Shown piece after piece: positions 1-6,733 of a stretch of 64,000 bases of DNA. The stretch is from positions 53,588-117,587 of the forward strand of contig JAHHIJ010000018.1 of NCBI GenBank assembly GCA_019358985.1, given 5' to 3'. How positions within the stretch are numbered: position 1 is the stretch's first letter; each line of letters opens with the position of its first letter. This DNA comes from Tolypothrix brevis GSE-NOS-MK-07-07A (GTDB lineage: Bacteria > Cyanobacteriota > Cyanobacteriia > Cyanobacteriales > Nostocaceae). The translations under genes were made by a program, and so were the position numbers. The notes beneath the pieces are model-generated. The model saw only the letters and a program-made list of their open reading frames with translations, did no database searches and had not been told where the DNA came from.

Positions 1-889
1 CTTTTTCGTTTGGAGAAGCTTGTATATTTTTGGTAAGTTTTGAGCCGTCATCGTAGACCATTTTTAATTCTTTACTACCCAATCTTTTATCGACGATTGG
101 GCGGAAACCTGCTTTTAAAGTTGGTTTAAAAACTTGATATTCGTCGGGGTTAACTGTTCCTTGGACGACGTTTTCACCTAAGCCGTAAGCAGCTGTAATT
201 ATTGCTGCGTCTTTAAAGCCTGTTTCTGTGTCAATGGAGAACATCACCCCAGAGGTTGCTAAATCGGAGCGCACCATTTTTTGCACGCCCACGGCAAGGG
301 CAATGTTAAAATGGTCAAATCCTTTGGTCTGGCGATAGGAAATAGCGCGATCGGTAAATAGGGAAGCAAAGCATTTATGACAAGCTGATAATACTCCTCG
401 GATACCAGTAACGTTGAGATAAGTTTCTTGCTGTCCGGCAAAACTAGCATCGGGTAAGTCTTCAGCGGTAGCGCTAGAACGCACAGCTACATCGGTGTCT
501 GCGTTGTAGCGATCGCATAAAGTTTGATAAGCTTCAATAATCCCTTGCCGTAATTCTAGAGGAAATGGTGTGTGCAGCAATAGCGATCGCGCTTTTTTCG
601 CAGACGAGCGTAAATTTATTACATCCTCAACATCCAAGTCTTCAAGCACTTCTCGCAGCTTTTCTTCTAAAGATGCTGATTCGATGAAATACCGATATGC
701 ATAGGCAGTTGTCGCGAACCCGTTAGGAACGTTAACACCTTTGGGTGTGAGTTGTTGAATCATTTCTCCCAGTGAGGCATTTTTCCCACCAACTAGAGGA
801 ATGTCAGCAATCCCGACTTCATCAAACCAGAGAATGAGCGATCGCTCTTTTGCTGAAACAGATAAAGTATTTTTAGATACTGCGTTCAT
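1..889 (-). CDS. ppsA: Phosphoenolpyruvate synthase, N-terminal part (runs off window)
   Basis: This is the first ~296 residues of a PEP synthase, which makes phosphoenolpyruvate from pyruvate, ATP and water at the entry to gluconeogenesis. The ATG is at 889 and the frame stays open to base 1. The visible part is the ATP-grasp-type nucleotide-binding domain: residues near 28-45 read VGIADIPLVGGKNASLGEM, the usual N-terminal motif, followed by VAVRSSATAEDLPDASFAGQ near 135-155 and a GLGENVVQGTVNPDEY segment near 245-260. These are strongly conserved in PpsA and pyruvate phosphate dikinases. The phospho-histidine and PEP-binding domains lie outside the window. A pyruvate phosphate dikinase is the main alternative, but the N-terminus looks like PpsA. 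Confidence 0.93.
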   Translation of the reverse strand, partial: MNAVSKNTLSVSAKERSLILWFDEVGIADIPLVGGKNASLGEMIQQLTPKGVNVPNGFATTAYAYRYFIESASLEEKLREVLEDLDVEDVINLRSSAKKARSLLLHTPFPLELRQGIIEAYQTLCDRYNADTDVAVRSSATAEDLPDASFAGQQETYLNVTGIRGVLSACHKCFASLFTDRAISYRQTKGFDHFNIALAVGVQKMVRSDLATSGVMFSIDTETGFKDAAIITAAYGLGENVVQGTVNPDEYQVFKPTLKAGFRPIVDKRLGSKELKMVYDDGSKLTKNIQASPNEK

Positions 890-1490
890 GAGTATTTCCT
901 CTTAAATCTATTTTTCGGTCAAGAGTGCGCTCTAATTCTTTATCGGGGAGGGGGAAAGGGTAAAGGAAAAAAGGGTAAAGGGAAGAAGTCGTTTAAAACA
1001 CACATAGGGGAGGGGGAAAGGGCAAAGGAAAAAACACCCATCCAATTTCTTCCCCTTTACCCCTTCCCCCTCTTCATGAATTTGGCTAACTACTCTAAAT
1101 TTTAATCTACTTCAGATTTAATGCAGTTTCACTATCCCTTTTCGCTAAAATATGGAATTTGTATTGGGTTCTCTTCTCAACAAATCGTCGATTTATCCAA
1201 GAATCACAAATATAAAGCTATGTCAAATGTCTGAAAATATTAGCTATTAGCCAGTTAATTATATAACTTGATTATGTCATACATCTATGTTTCTCTTGGC
1301 AGACAGCGGCGGTTAGATTAATAAATCAAATTGAAATGTTTATTAAACTTAAAATAATTCTACCAATTAATCAAAAATTTTTTGGTAGGAATGTTACTTA
1401 CCTGTGTACTATAGTTCCTAGTTGTGTTTCAGCATTACAGATACCTACTAATTATTTCAGTGACACTCACTTATCACTCATTAGCCATTT
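890..1490. other. Intergenic region with purine-rich repeats, no gene seen
   Basis: About 600 bases without a credible gene. A G/A-rich string (GGGGAGGGGGAAAGGG and continuation) occurs twice, at about 943-985 and 1008-1042, and is followed at about 1048-1072 by its pyrimidine complement, so the strands could pair across it. The rest is AT-rich and probably carries the promoters of the two divergent flanking genes. Confidence 0.6.
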
Positions 1491-1505
1491 AAGGAGGAAG
1501 CAATC

Positions 1506-2555
1506 ATGGGCAAGTACGACAACATTTTTAACTCGCAACAGAAATCAGAACGAGCATTGACTCCAGAAGAGGCAGTAGCAGCGATCGCCGTTGTCACCGC
1601 AGCGGCTGATTCTTCTCTCAAAAATGTGGATGCAGAAACTATAGCCATGATCCTCTGGGAATTTGAGGTATTCGAGGAATACTCAGAAGACCAAATATCA
1701 GAAATTGTCGATAGACTAATGGGGATTGGTGAGGACGAAGGTTTGGGAACGTTATTTAATACCGCGAATGATTCTCTTTCAGATGAATTAATACTAGATG
1801 CTTTTGCTGCCGGCGTGTTGATGCTTATAGATGAAGAAGAACTAATTATTCCTCAAGAAAAAACGCCTTTGTTGAAAAAGTTACAGCAAGCTTTGGATCT
1901 TGAAGAGGAAGAAGCGCAGGAAATTATACAGGAGGTAATCGCTGCTTATGAAGAAGCAGAAAATGAAGAATATGAAGACGAAGACGAAGACGAAACAGTA
2001 GTAGACGCTAGCCTCCAAGTTTATGAATCACCTTTGGGTAATTTTAGTGTCTCAATTCCAGTTGACTCGCAACAAGGTGGTAGAATTCAAAGTCAAGAAG
2101 GAGTAGTTGGTTTTTCTGATGACTATGGTACTTTGTTGAGAATTGATTATTATGCTTTAACTCCCGAAGAGGAGGAAGAAATTGAGTCTATGGGACTGGA
2201 AAAATATCTGCAATCAGTTCTAATAGATAAGTATGTACCTCAAGCAATTTCTGCTAGTTTACCAGATGCTAAGGTGGAACATAATGAATATTTAGAAGAC
2301 ACAATGGATGGGGCTTACTTTGCCTTAGTTAATATGCCCAAAGGTTCAACGATTTCTAAGCAAGAAAATAATGGAACCCCTACCAGTATGGATGCGTACC
2401 GAGGTCTTTTGTCATTTTTTAATGGTGAATTTTTGTATATAGTCAGCAGTCAACGTGGCATTTTGCCAGATGAAAATCGCCATTCTCTAGAAGAACAAAC
2501 AGATGAAATTAGGCAGAATATTTTGGCGTTTGTTGATACGATAGAGTTCAGTTAG
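1506..2555 (+). CDS. TerB-like acidic protein of unknown role
   Basis: A 349-residue soluble protein. The start is well fixed: AAGGAGG at 1491-1497 lies 8 bases before the ATG. Residues ~15-150 are helical, with the pattern of TerB/tellurite-resistance-like domains (repeated acidic helices such as DEELILDAFAAGVLMLIDEEE). Residues ~152-165 are almost only Glu/Asp/Tyr. The C-terminal ~180 residues form a separate domain that starts with SPLGNFSVSIP and reads like a beta-rich domain found in other cyanobacterial proteins. There is no signal peptide or membrane segment. TerB domains are linked to metal/stress systems, but the function here is unknown. It stands alone, divergent from ppsA. The TerB assignment is by sequence character only. 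Confidence 0.6.
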   Translation: MGKYDNIFNSQQKSERALTPEEAVAAIAVVTAAADSSLKNVDAETIAMILWEFEVFEEYSEDQISEIVDRLMGIGEDEGLGTLFNTANDSLSDELILDAFAAGVLMLIDEEELIIPQEKTPLLKKLQQALDLEEEEAQEIIQEVIAAYEEAENEEYEDEDEDETVVDASLQVYESPLGNFSVSIPVDSQQGGRIQSQEGVVGFSDDYGTLLRIDYYALTPEEEEEIESMGLEKYLQSVLIDKYVPQAISASLPDAKVEHNEYLEDTMDGAYFALVNMPKGSTISKQENNGTPTSMDAYRGLLSFFNGEFLYIVSSQRGILPDENRHSLEEQTDEIRQNILAFVDTIEFS

Positions 2556-2730
2556 TTTGAAAATAGGGGCTAGGGACTGGTTGTACTGGGGATTAGGGAG
2601 TAAAAAGAGAATTATTACCATTGCCCCACACTTCCATACTCCTACACCCCTGTATTTTTTGGAAGGCGATCGCATATCTTAACCGTTTTCTCATTTTCTA
2701 TATTCATCGCCACAATTGCCGATAATTGGA

Positions 2731-3063
2731 TTAACGCCAGTTGTTTTCTGCTTGTTCGAGAACGTATGTAGCTACATCTTGAATTTGTTGTTCAGTTAAG
2801 CGTTCTTTGTAAGCCGACATATTGTTTTTGCCGTTAGTTATAATGGATGCGATCGCCTCTATTGAATCCATATTGTTTTTCTTCAGCGCTTTCATTTTCA
2901 AGTTCTTACCCCGTCTGATAATATTGCTACCATTAATATGGCAACCAGCGCAATGAACACTAAAAATTTGTGTGCCGTTAATTGTATCGTCGGCTAAGGC
3001 AGGAGATATTAAATTAATATTTACTAATAATATTAGTAATATTATTTTCACTAGCTTTTTCAT
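2731..3063 (-). CDS. petJ: Cytochrome c6 / c6-like soluble electron carrier
   Basis: A 110-residue monohaem cytochrome c of the c6 type, which carries electrons from cytochrome b6f to photosystem I or terminal oxidase in the thylakoid lumen. The haem site is CAGCH (Cys38, Cys41, His42), and the distal ligand is probably Met82 in NGKNNMSAY. A Sec signal peptide occupies residues 1-24 and ends in ALA before DDTINGTQIF, giving a mature protein of ~86 residues, which is the family's normal size. Oddities: the segment after the haem motif (INGSNIIRRGKNLKMKALKKN) is more basic than in standard c6, and the region expected to hold the conserved Trp-containing C-terminus ends AENNWR. It may be a c6 paralogue (c6B/c6C type) rather than the main plastocyanin substitute. 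Confidence 0.85.
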   Translation of the reverse strand: MKKLVKIILLILLVNINLISPALADDTINGTQIFSVHCAGCHINGSNIIRRGKNLKMKALKKNNMDSIEAIASIITNGKNNMSAYKERLTEQQIQDVATYVLEQAENNWR

Positions 3064-3132
3064 TTTTATAGCCCTTGAAATATCAGATAGAAATCCTGTC
3101 CTATTTTCGCAGTTTGCTCATCATTACCACTT

Positions 3133-3357
3133 TTAAAATGACTCAAAGTAAGCTGTAAATCCAGCTAAACTTGCACATTCATCATAAAAAGCTTCAACGT
3201 CGCTGACATCCTTAATTTTATATTCCATAATCCGCGTACCATCAGGCATTCTCTTAGAAGAAATACAATCGCCTTGATACTTATCTGTCATTGTCTTAAA
3301 TTCAACACCAGAGTGTTTCCAAGCATCACTCGAACAAGTAACTTTTAGTAACCACAT
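3133..3357 (-). CDS. Small conserved-looking protein, unknown
   Basis: A 74-residue soluble protein on the same strand as the cytochrome c6 gene and 69 bases upstream of it. It starts MWLLKVTCSSDAWKHSGVEF and has three cysteines. There is no signal peptide or membrane segment, and the composition is balanced like a real globular protein (Trp, Cys, Tyr spread throughout). I do not recognise a family. Co-transcription with the cytochrome gene is possible from spacing alone. Confidence 0.5.
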   Translation of the reverse strand: MWLLKVTCSSDAWKHSGVEFKTMTDKYQGDCISSKRMPDGTRIMEYKIKDVSDVEAFYDECASLAGFTAYFESF

Positions 3358-3556
3358 AATTTACTTTTCTTTACTAGTAGGTAGATAATAATTATCTCAC
3401 GAAGTGTAACGTCACACAAGAGCCGGAAATTTTTAATATTTTTCTACCTAAAGGAAGTGCCAAACTCAAAAATACTGCGCCACAATGTATATATGCAAGA
3501 TCATGCCTAAAAATTTTAACTTTTAGAGATCCAAATTATCTACAGAGAAATTGACC

Positions 3557-4342
3557 ATGCCTAACAATATCAAAGAACAAATTACAACCGACATCAAACA
3601 AGCTAAAGAAGCGGGACAAGTTAGAAGCGATCGCATTCGAGAAATTGTCAAAGCCGCAGTTTCTCAAGTCACTTCCGAGTTTAAAGAAGGTTCCACAGAA
3701 CTTCGCACAATTGTCAGAGAAGCTGTTTCTAGCGTCATCGAAAACTTACAAGAAAAAGGTGGTGAACTCAAAGAAGAAGTTACAGCCTCAATTGAAGGAG
3801 CGCTGGAAGCTATTAATAGCAAAAGACATGAAGCCATTGCTAAAACTCAAGCAGAAATGAAGCAACTCCAGGCAAAATTGGATAACGAAGAAGAACAACT
3901 TCAGCAAGAAATCGATGGCATTTTAACAGATGTTGAAGAAACGGGCAAAGATAATGCTCATACCAAAACTGTTGTTGATTCGGCTGTAAACACGATCAAA
4001 AACAGTGATGAAGCTGCATTATTAAAGAAACGTTACGCTCAACTGCAAGCCCAGCTAGCCATTGTCAGAGCTAACTTGGCTGCACGCTACGGTGGACGCA
4101 GTGAAGAAGTTAAAGGCTATCTAGATGAGGCTAAGACTTGGTATGATAAAGCTCGTCCGCAAGCGGAAACAGTAGCAGCACAGGTAGCACAACAGCGATC
4201 GCAGTTAGAAGATAAACTTGGTGAAGCTGGCTCAGAAATCGCTAAAAAAGAACGTCAAGTAAAACTAATTTTGCGGGAGTTGCTATCAACAGCGGTTAAT
4301 TCTTTTAAAGAAAGAGAACATTCTGATAAATCTCACAAATAG
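3557..4342 (+). CDS. Coiled-coil, Glu/Lys/Ala-rich protein
   Basis: A ~261-residue protein dominated by amphipathic helix (long runs rich in Glu, Lys, Gln and Ala), with no membrane segment and almost no aromatic residues. Residues ~85-125 form the clearest coiled coil (EAIAKTQAEMKQLQAKLD and onward). I chose the ATG at 3557; an in-frame TTG sits two codons upstream. The pattern resembles apolipoprotein- or late-embryogenesis-abundant-like stress proteins and the helical domains cyanobacteria often annotate as hypothetical. No enzyme motif is visible. A strong intrinsic terminator follows at 4378, so it is probably a single-gene unit. Confidence 0.7.
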   Translation: MPNNIKEQITTDIKQAKEAGQVRSDRIREIVKAAVSQVTSEFKEGSTELRTIVREAVSSVIENLQEKGGELKEEVTASIEGALEAINSKRHEAIAKTQAEMKQLQAKLDNEEEQLQQEIDGILTDVEETGKDNAHTKTVVDSAVNTIKNSDEAALLKKRYAQLQAQLAIVRANLAARYGGRSEEVKGYLDEAKTWYDKARPQAETVAAQVAQQRSQLEDKLGEAGSEIAKKERQVKLILRELLSTAVNSFKEREHSDKSHK

Positions 4343-4377
4343 AACACCTACCCTTACAGAGTAGGCTTTTAGATATT

Positions 4378-4404
4378 AAGTCCGCGTAGGCGGACTTTGT
4401 TTTT
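4378..4404 (+). terminator. Rho-independent terminator
   Basis: An 8-bp perfect stem AAGTCCGC/GCGGACTT with a GTAG loop is followed by TGTTTTT. It lies 36 bases after the stop of the coiled-coil gene. Confidence 0.85.
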
Positions 4405-4473
4405 GTAGTCGCGACTTCAGTCGTCGGCTTTTTTGCAAAATACAGCAGCCTATCGCTCTAATCAAATACACGG

Positions 4474-4498
4474 AGAGACGTAGCACTGCTACGTCTCT
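4474..4498. repeat. Hairpin repeat, AGAGACGTAGC core
   Basis: Perfect 11-base arms AGAGACGTAGC/GCTACGTCTCT around ACT. The same core recurs at 40037, 41118, 44294, 52815 and 60596. Confidence 0.85.
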
Positions 4499-4549
4499 AC
4501 AAAATTTTGGGTTTTATATATTTCCTGAAATCTGCTTTATATAACAGTT

Positions 4550-4580
4550 AAAAGGGCGAACTTAATATTAAGTCCACCCT
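4550..4580 (-). terminator. Probable terminator of the Pmp3-like gene
   Basis: On the minus strand, AGGGTGGACTTAA/TTAAGTTCGCCCT forms a ~12-bp stem with G-T pairs, followed by TTTT. It sits 50 bases beyond the stop of the gene at 4630-4818. Confidence 0.6.
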
Positions 4581-4629
4581 AATTTCTTTCCTTGTTAAGA
4601 GAGAAGATTCATCCAGGGTAAAAACTTTA

Positions 4630-4818
4630 CTAAATCGGTTCCTGTCTATCTAAAGCTTCTTCACGTTTAGCGATGACCCAAACTGCATGAATACTACCGG
4701 GAACCCAACCTAGAAAGGTTAGCAAAACATTGATTAGCAAAGTTGGACCAACACCAACTGTTAAGAAAACGCCTAATGGAGGCACAAGAATACCAAGAAG
4801 AAAACGAATTAATTTCAT
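4630..4818 (-). CDS. YqaE/Pmp3-family small membrane protein
   Basis: A 62-residue hydrophobic protein with two membrane helices: residues ~4-24 (LIRFLLGILVPPLGVFLTVG) and ~28-50 (LLINVLLTFLGWVPGSIHAVWV). This matches the UPF0057/Pmp3 family: the PPLGVFL motif in helix one and LLTxLGWxPGxIHAxxV in helix two are the family signature. Members sit in the plasma membrane and are linked in plants and yeast to salt or cold tolerance by keeping membrane potential; the bacterial role is not settled. It is 156 bases from the holin-like gene on the same strand. Confidence 0.92.
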   Translation of the reverse strand: MKLIRFLLGILVPPLGVFLTVGVGPTLLINVLLTFLGWVPGSIHAVWVIAKREEALDRQEPI

Positions 4819-4974
4819 GGGATTGCTACTATTTCAAGTTTATTTACATTTTTTTGGAGTTTACCGAATTATCAACTCCATCTCAGGAATTATCTTAATT
4901 CGGAAGTTTTATTTATGCCTTCATATTTGGGGTAGAGACATAATGGCAAGTAACGTCTCTACTCCGACATACAC

Positions 4975-5376
4975 TTAGCTTGAAGGCAATTCGCCTTGGG
5001 TTTTAACATCACCACTATTCAAAGCAAGATTTTTCTCGGCAAAGTATTTGCTAATGAAAGTGTTAGCGAAAGATAAAACAACTGGACCGAGAATAAAACC
5101 AATAATTCCGTGAACACTAAACCCAGGAGCCAAAAATGCTGCTAATGTAAAACACACACCGTTTACAATTAGAGAGAATGCTCCAAAGCTTAAGAAGTTA
5201 AGCGGTAAAGATAAGGCAGACAGAACTGGCTTAACTGAACCATTAATTAAGCCAATTACTAAAGCAGCAATTAAAGCAGCTGGAAAGTTAGCTATATCAA
5301 CACCCGGCACAACTAAATCAACAATTAGCAGGCTTAAAGCTGTAGCTAGCGTTATAAAAAAGGTTCCCAACAACAT
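4975..5376 (-). CDS. Phage-holin-4-superfamily (PF04020-like) membrane protein
   Basis: A 133-residue protein with four hydrophobic segments (about 3-25, 30-55, 58-80, 88-112). The motif ALVIGLINGSVKPVLSALSLPLN, with Asn-Gly, Lys-Pro and Leu-Pro, is the hallmark of the DUF360/phage holin superfamily 4 group, widespread in cyanobacteria and unrelated to phage in most genomes. It is probably a general membrane protein of unknown function. The tail (last ~20 residues) is polar and likely cytoplasmic. It is on the same strand as the Pmp3-like gene; the two may respond to the same membrane or osmotic stress, but that is inference. Confidence 0.88.
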   Translation of the reverse strand: MLLGTFFITLATALSLLIVDLVVPGVDIANFPAALIAALVIGLINGSVKPVLSALSLPLNFLSFGAFSLIVNGVCFTLAAFLAPGFSVHGIIGFILGPVVLSFANTFISKYFAEKNLALNSGDVKTQGELPSS

Positions 5377-5743
5377 TTTTTTTCACCTAACAACCAAAGA
5401 TTGTTTCAACGTTCTGAAACCATCTTCGACTAAAGGCTTAGGTTTAAACCTCCCTAAGAAGGTAGATTTTCTTTATGCCATTTGGCTGATATTTAAAAAA
5501 ATTAAGCAAGTCGGTAGAATTAAAGTTAGCCTTCTGAAAGGGCGTTATGTGCAGCCTCACATAGAATTGGTATGAGGTATCAAATGCTCGAAAAAATAAT
5601 CGATATCTTTGCGGTAAATCCATATTTCCACAGACCCATAAAGGCATTAAATCCTCTCCCCATGTCAAAATCACCAAAGGCACAGTATTAAATTTAACTG
5701 GTAATCATATATTTAACTTTTTGTTACATACTTAGAAATTTCC

Positions 5744-5970
5744 ATGCCGACTTACTTAGCGATGTATGATACTTATGCTGGTGTCATCAACGATTTAACC
5801 AATTTGCCACCTCATATGCCTTCTTTGCCGTAGCCGTTCATTGGTGCATCGGTAAAAGTAGCGCAACTTTATCAAATTTATTTCCCAGCCAAAAAGCTTT
5901 TTTTGAGGGGTCTATTGCTTAAACTTTTGTCAGTCAACCAGCTTGTTTACCTGTAGAATTGAGGAAGTGA
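5744..5970 (+). pseudogene. Decayed gene fragment cut off by a TnpB-type element
   Basis: From the ATG at 5744 the frame reads MPTYLAMYDTYAGVINDL, then after a stop continues in frame as PFIGASVKVAQLYQIYFPAKK. It then shifts frame near the poly-T at about 5902 (FFEGSIA, stop, TFVSQPACLPVELRK). The pieces together look like one coherent protein broken by two stops and a frameshift, ending exactly where the IS605-like right end begins. I do not recognise the family. Confidence 0.45.
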
Positions 5971-5975
5971 CATGA

Positions 5976-5996
5976 CTCCGACCTTAAGGTACGGAG
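5976..5996. repeat. IS200/IS605-like right-end hairpin
   Basis: CTCCGACCTTAAGGTACGGAG forms a stem with one bulged base. It lies just beyond the 3' end of the tnpB remnant, where such elements carry the right-end hairpin and the omegaRNA scaffold. Read on the minus strand, TCATGTCAC follows, a plausible element boundary. Confidence 0.5.
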
Positions 5997-6006
5997 CTTC
6001 TAAAAA

Positions 6007-6732
6007 TTACTTCTTAGACTTCCTAGTTGTTCCCTTGCGGGTTTTCGACTTTGACCTAGACTGAGACATCTCAATCCCCGGCAAACCGTCTGCATAGGCG
6101 TTTTGGATTCCGACGTATCCCGCCGTACGTTGCAGTTCTATTCCTCTATTTCTAATTACTTGACCACTAGCAACATCCCTATCAGTCGTGTAATTACAGC
6201 TATGACAATGATGTACCCTAACACTCAAGTCTTTTTTAACTTCTACGCCACACTCAGGACACTCTTGAGAAGTCCCCCTAGAATTAACTTCACTGAAAAA
6301 TTTACCCCGTTTCCAACAAACGTACTTGGTGATAGTTCGGAATTGTCCAAAGCCTGCGTCAAGCATCGCCTGACCAAGCATCCCTTTAGCCAGAGTCCGG
6401 TAATCCAAATCTTCCATGAAGATCATATCACCGGAATCACAAAGGGCATGTGCTTGTTTGAAGTGAAAATCCTTACGGGTATTATCAATCGCGTGGTGAA
6501 GTCTAGCAACTTTGATGCGTTGTTTCTTGTAATTTTTAGAGCGCTTGTTTTTTCTAGAAAGTCTACGTTGCAGCAATTTCAGCTTGCTTTGCATCACTTT
6601 CAGAAACTTGGGCGACTTTACGAGAACGCCGTCACTGGTTGCCAAAAACTTTTCAAGTCCAACGTCTACACCAATGGGGTGTCCATGTGGCATTGGCGAC
6701 GGAACACTGGCATTACATTTTTTCTGATAAGT
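6007..6732 (-). pseudogene. tnpB: TnpB (IS200/IS605 OrfB) remnant, N-terminus lost
   Basis: About 240 residues of an RNA-guided TnpB nuclease. All parts of the catalytic core are present: RuvC-I Asp in HPIGVDVGLEKFLATSDG, RuvC-II Glu in IFMEDLDYRTLAKG, the zinc-finger pairs CPECG and CHSC, and RuvC-III Asp in TTDRDVASG, followed by a basic tail. Full-length TnpB is around 400 residues. The ~170-190-residue N-terminal (WED/REC) part is missing, and homology stops at about 6730, right at the start of the next gene. An open frame continues over the neighbour to 6873, but that part is antisense to the neighbour. No tnpA is present. The copy is therefore probably dead as a transposon factor, though its nuclease residues are intact. 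Confidence 0.85.
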
Positions 6733-6733
6733 T

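Noticed and set aside
1336..1560. 74-residue plus-strand frame overlapping the TerB-like start
   Set aside because: Low-complexity composition, no ribosome site, and it overlaps a gene with a perfect AAGGAGG site.
4975..5376. Prophage holin
   Set aside because: The PF04020-type family is widespread in cyanobacterial chromosomes and no phage genes are nearby.
5444..5683. 79-residue open frame on the minus strand
   Set aside because: It has no ribosome site, no recognisable domain, and lies in a decayed region with stop-broken sequence around it. Not supported as a gene.
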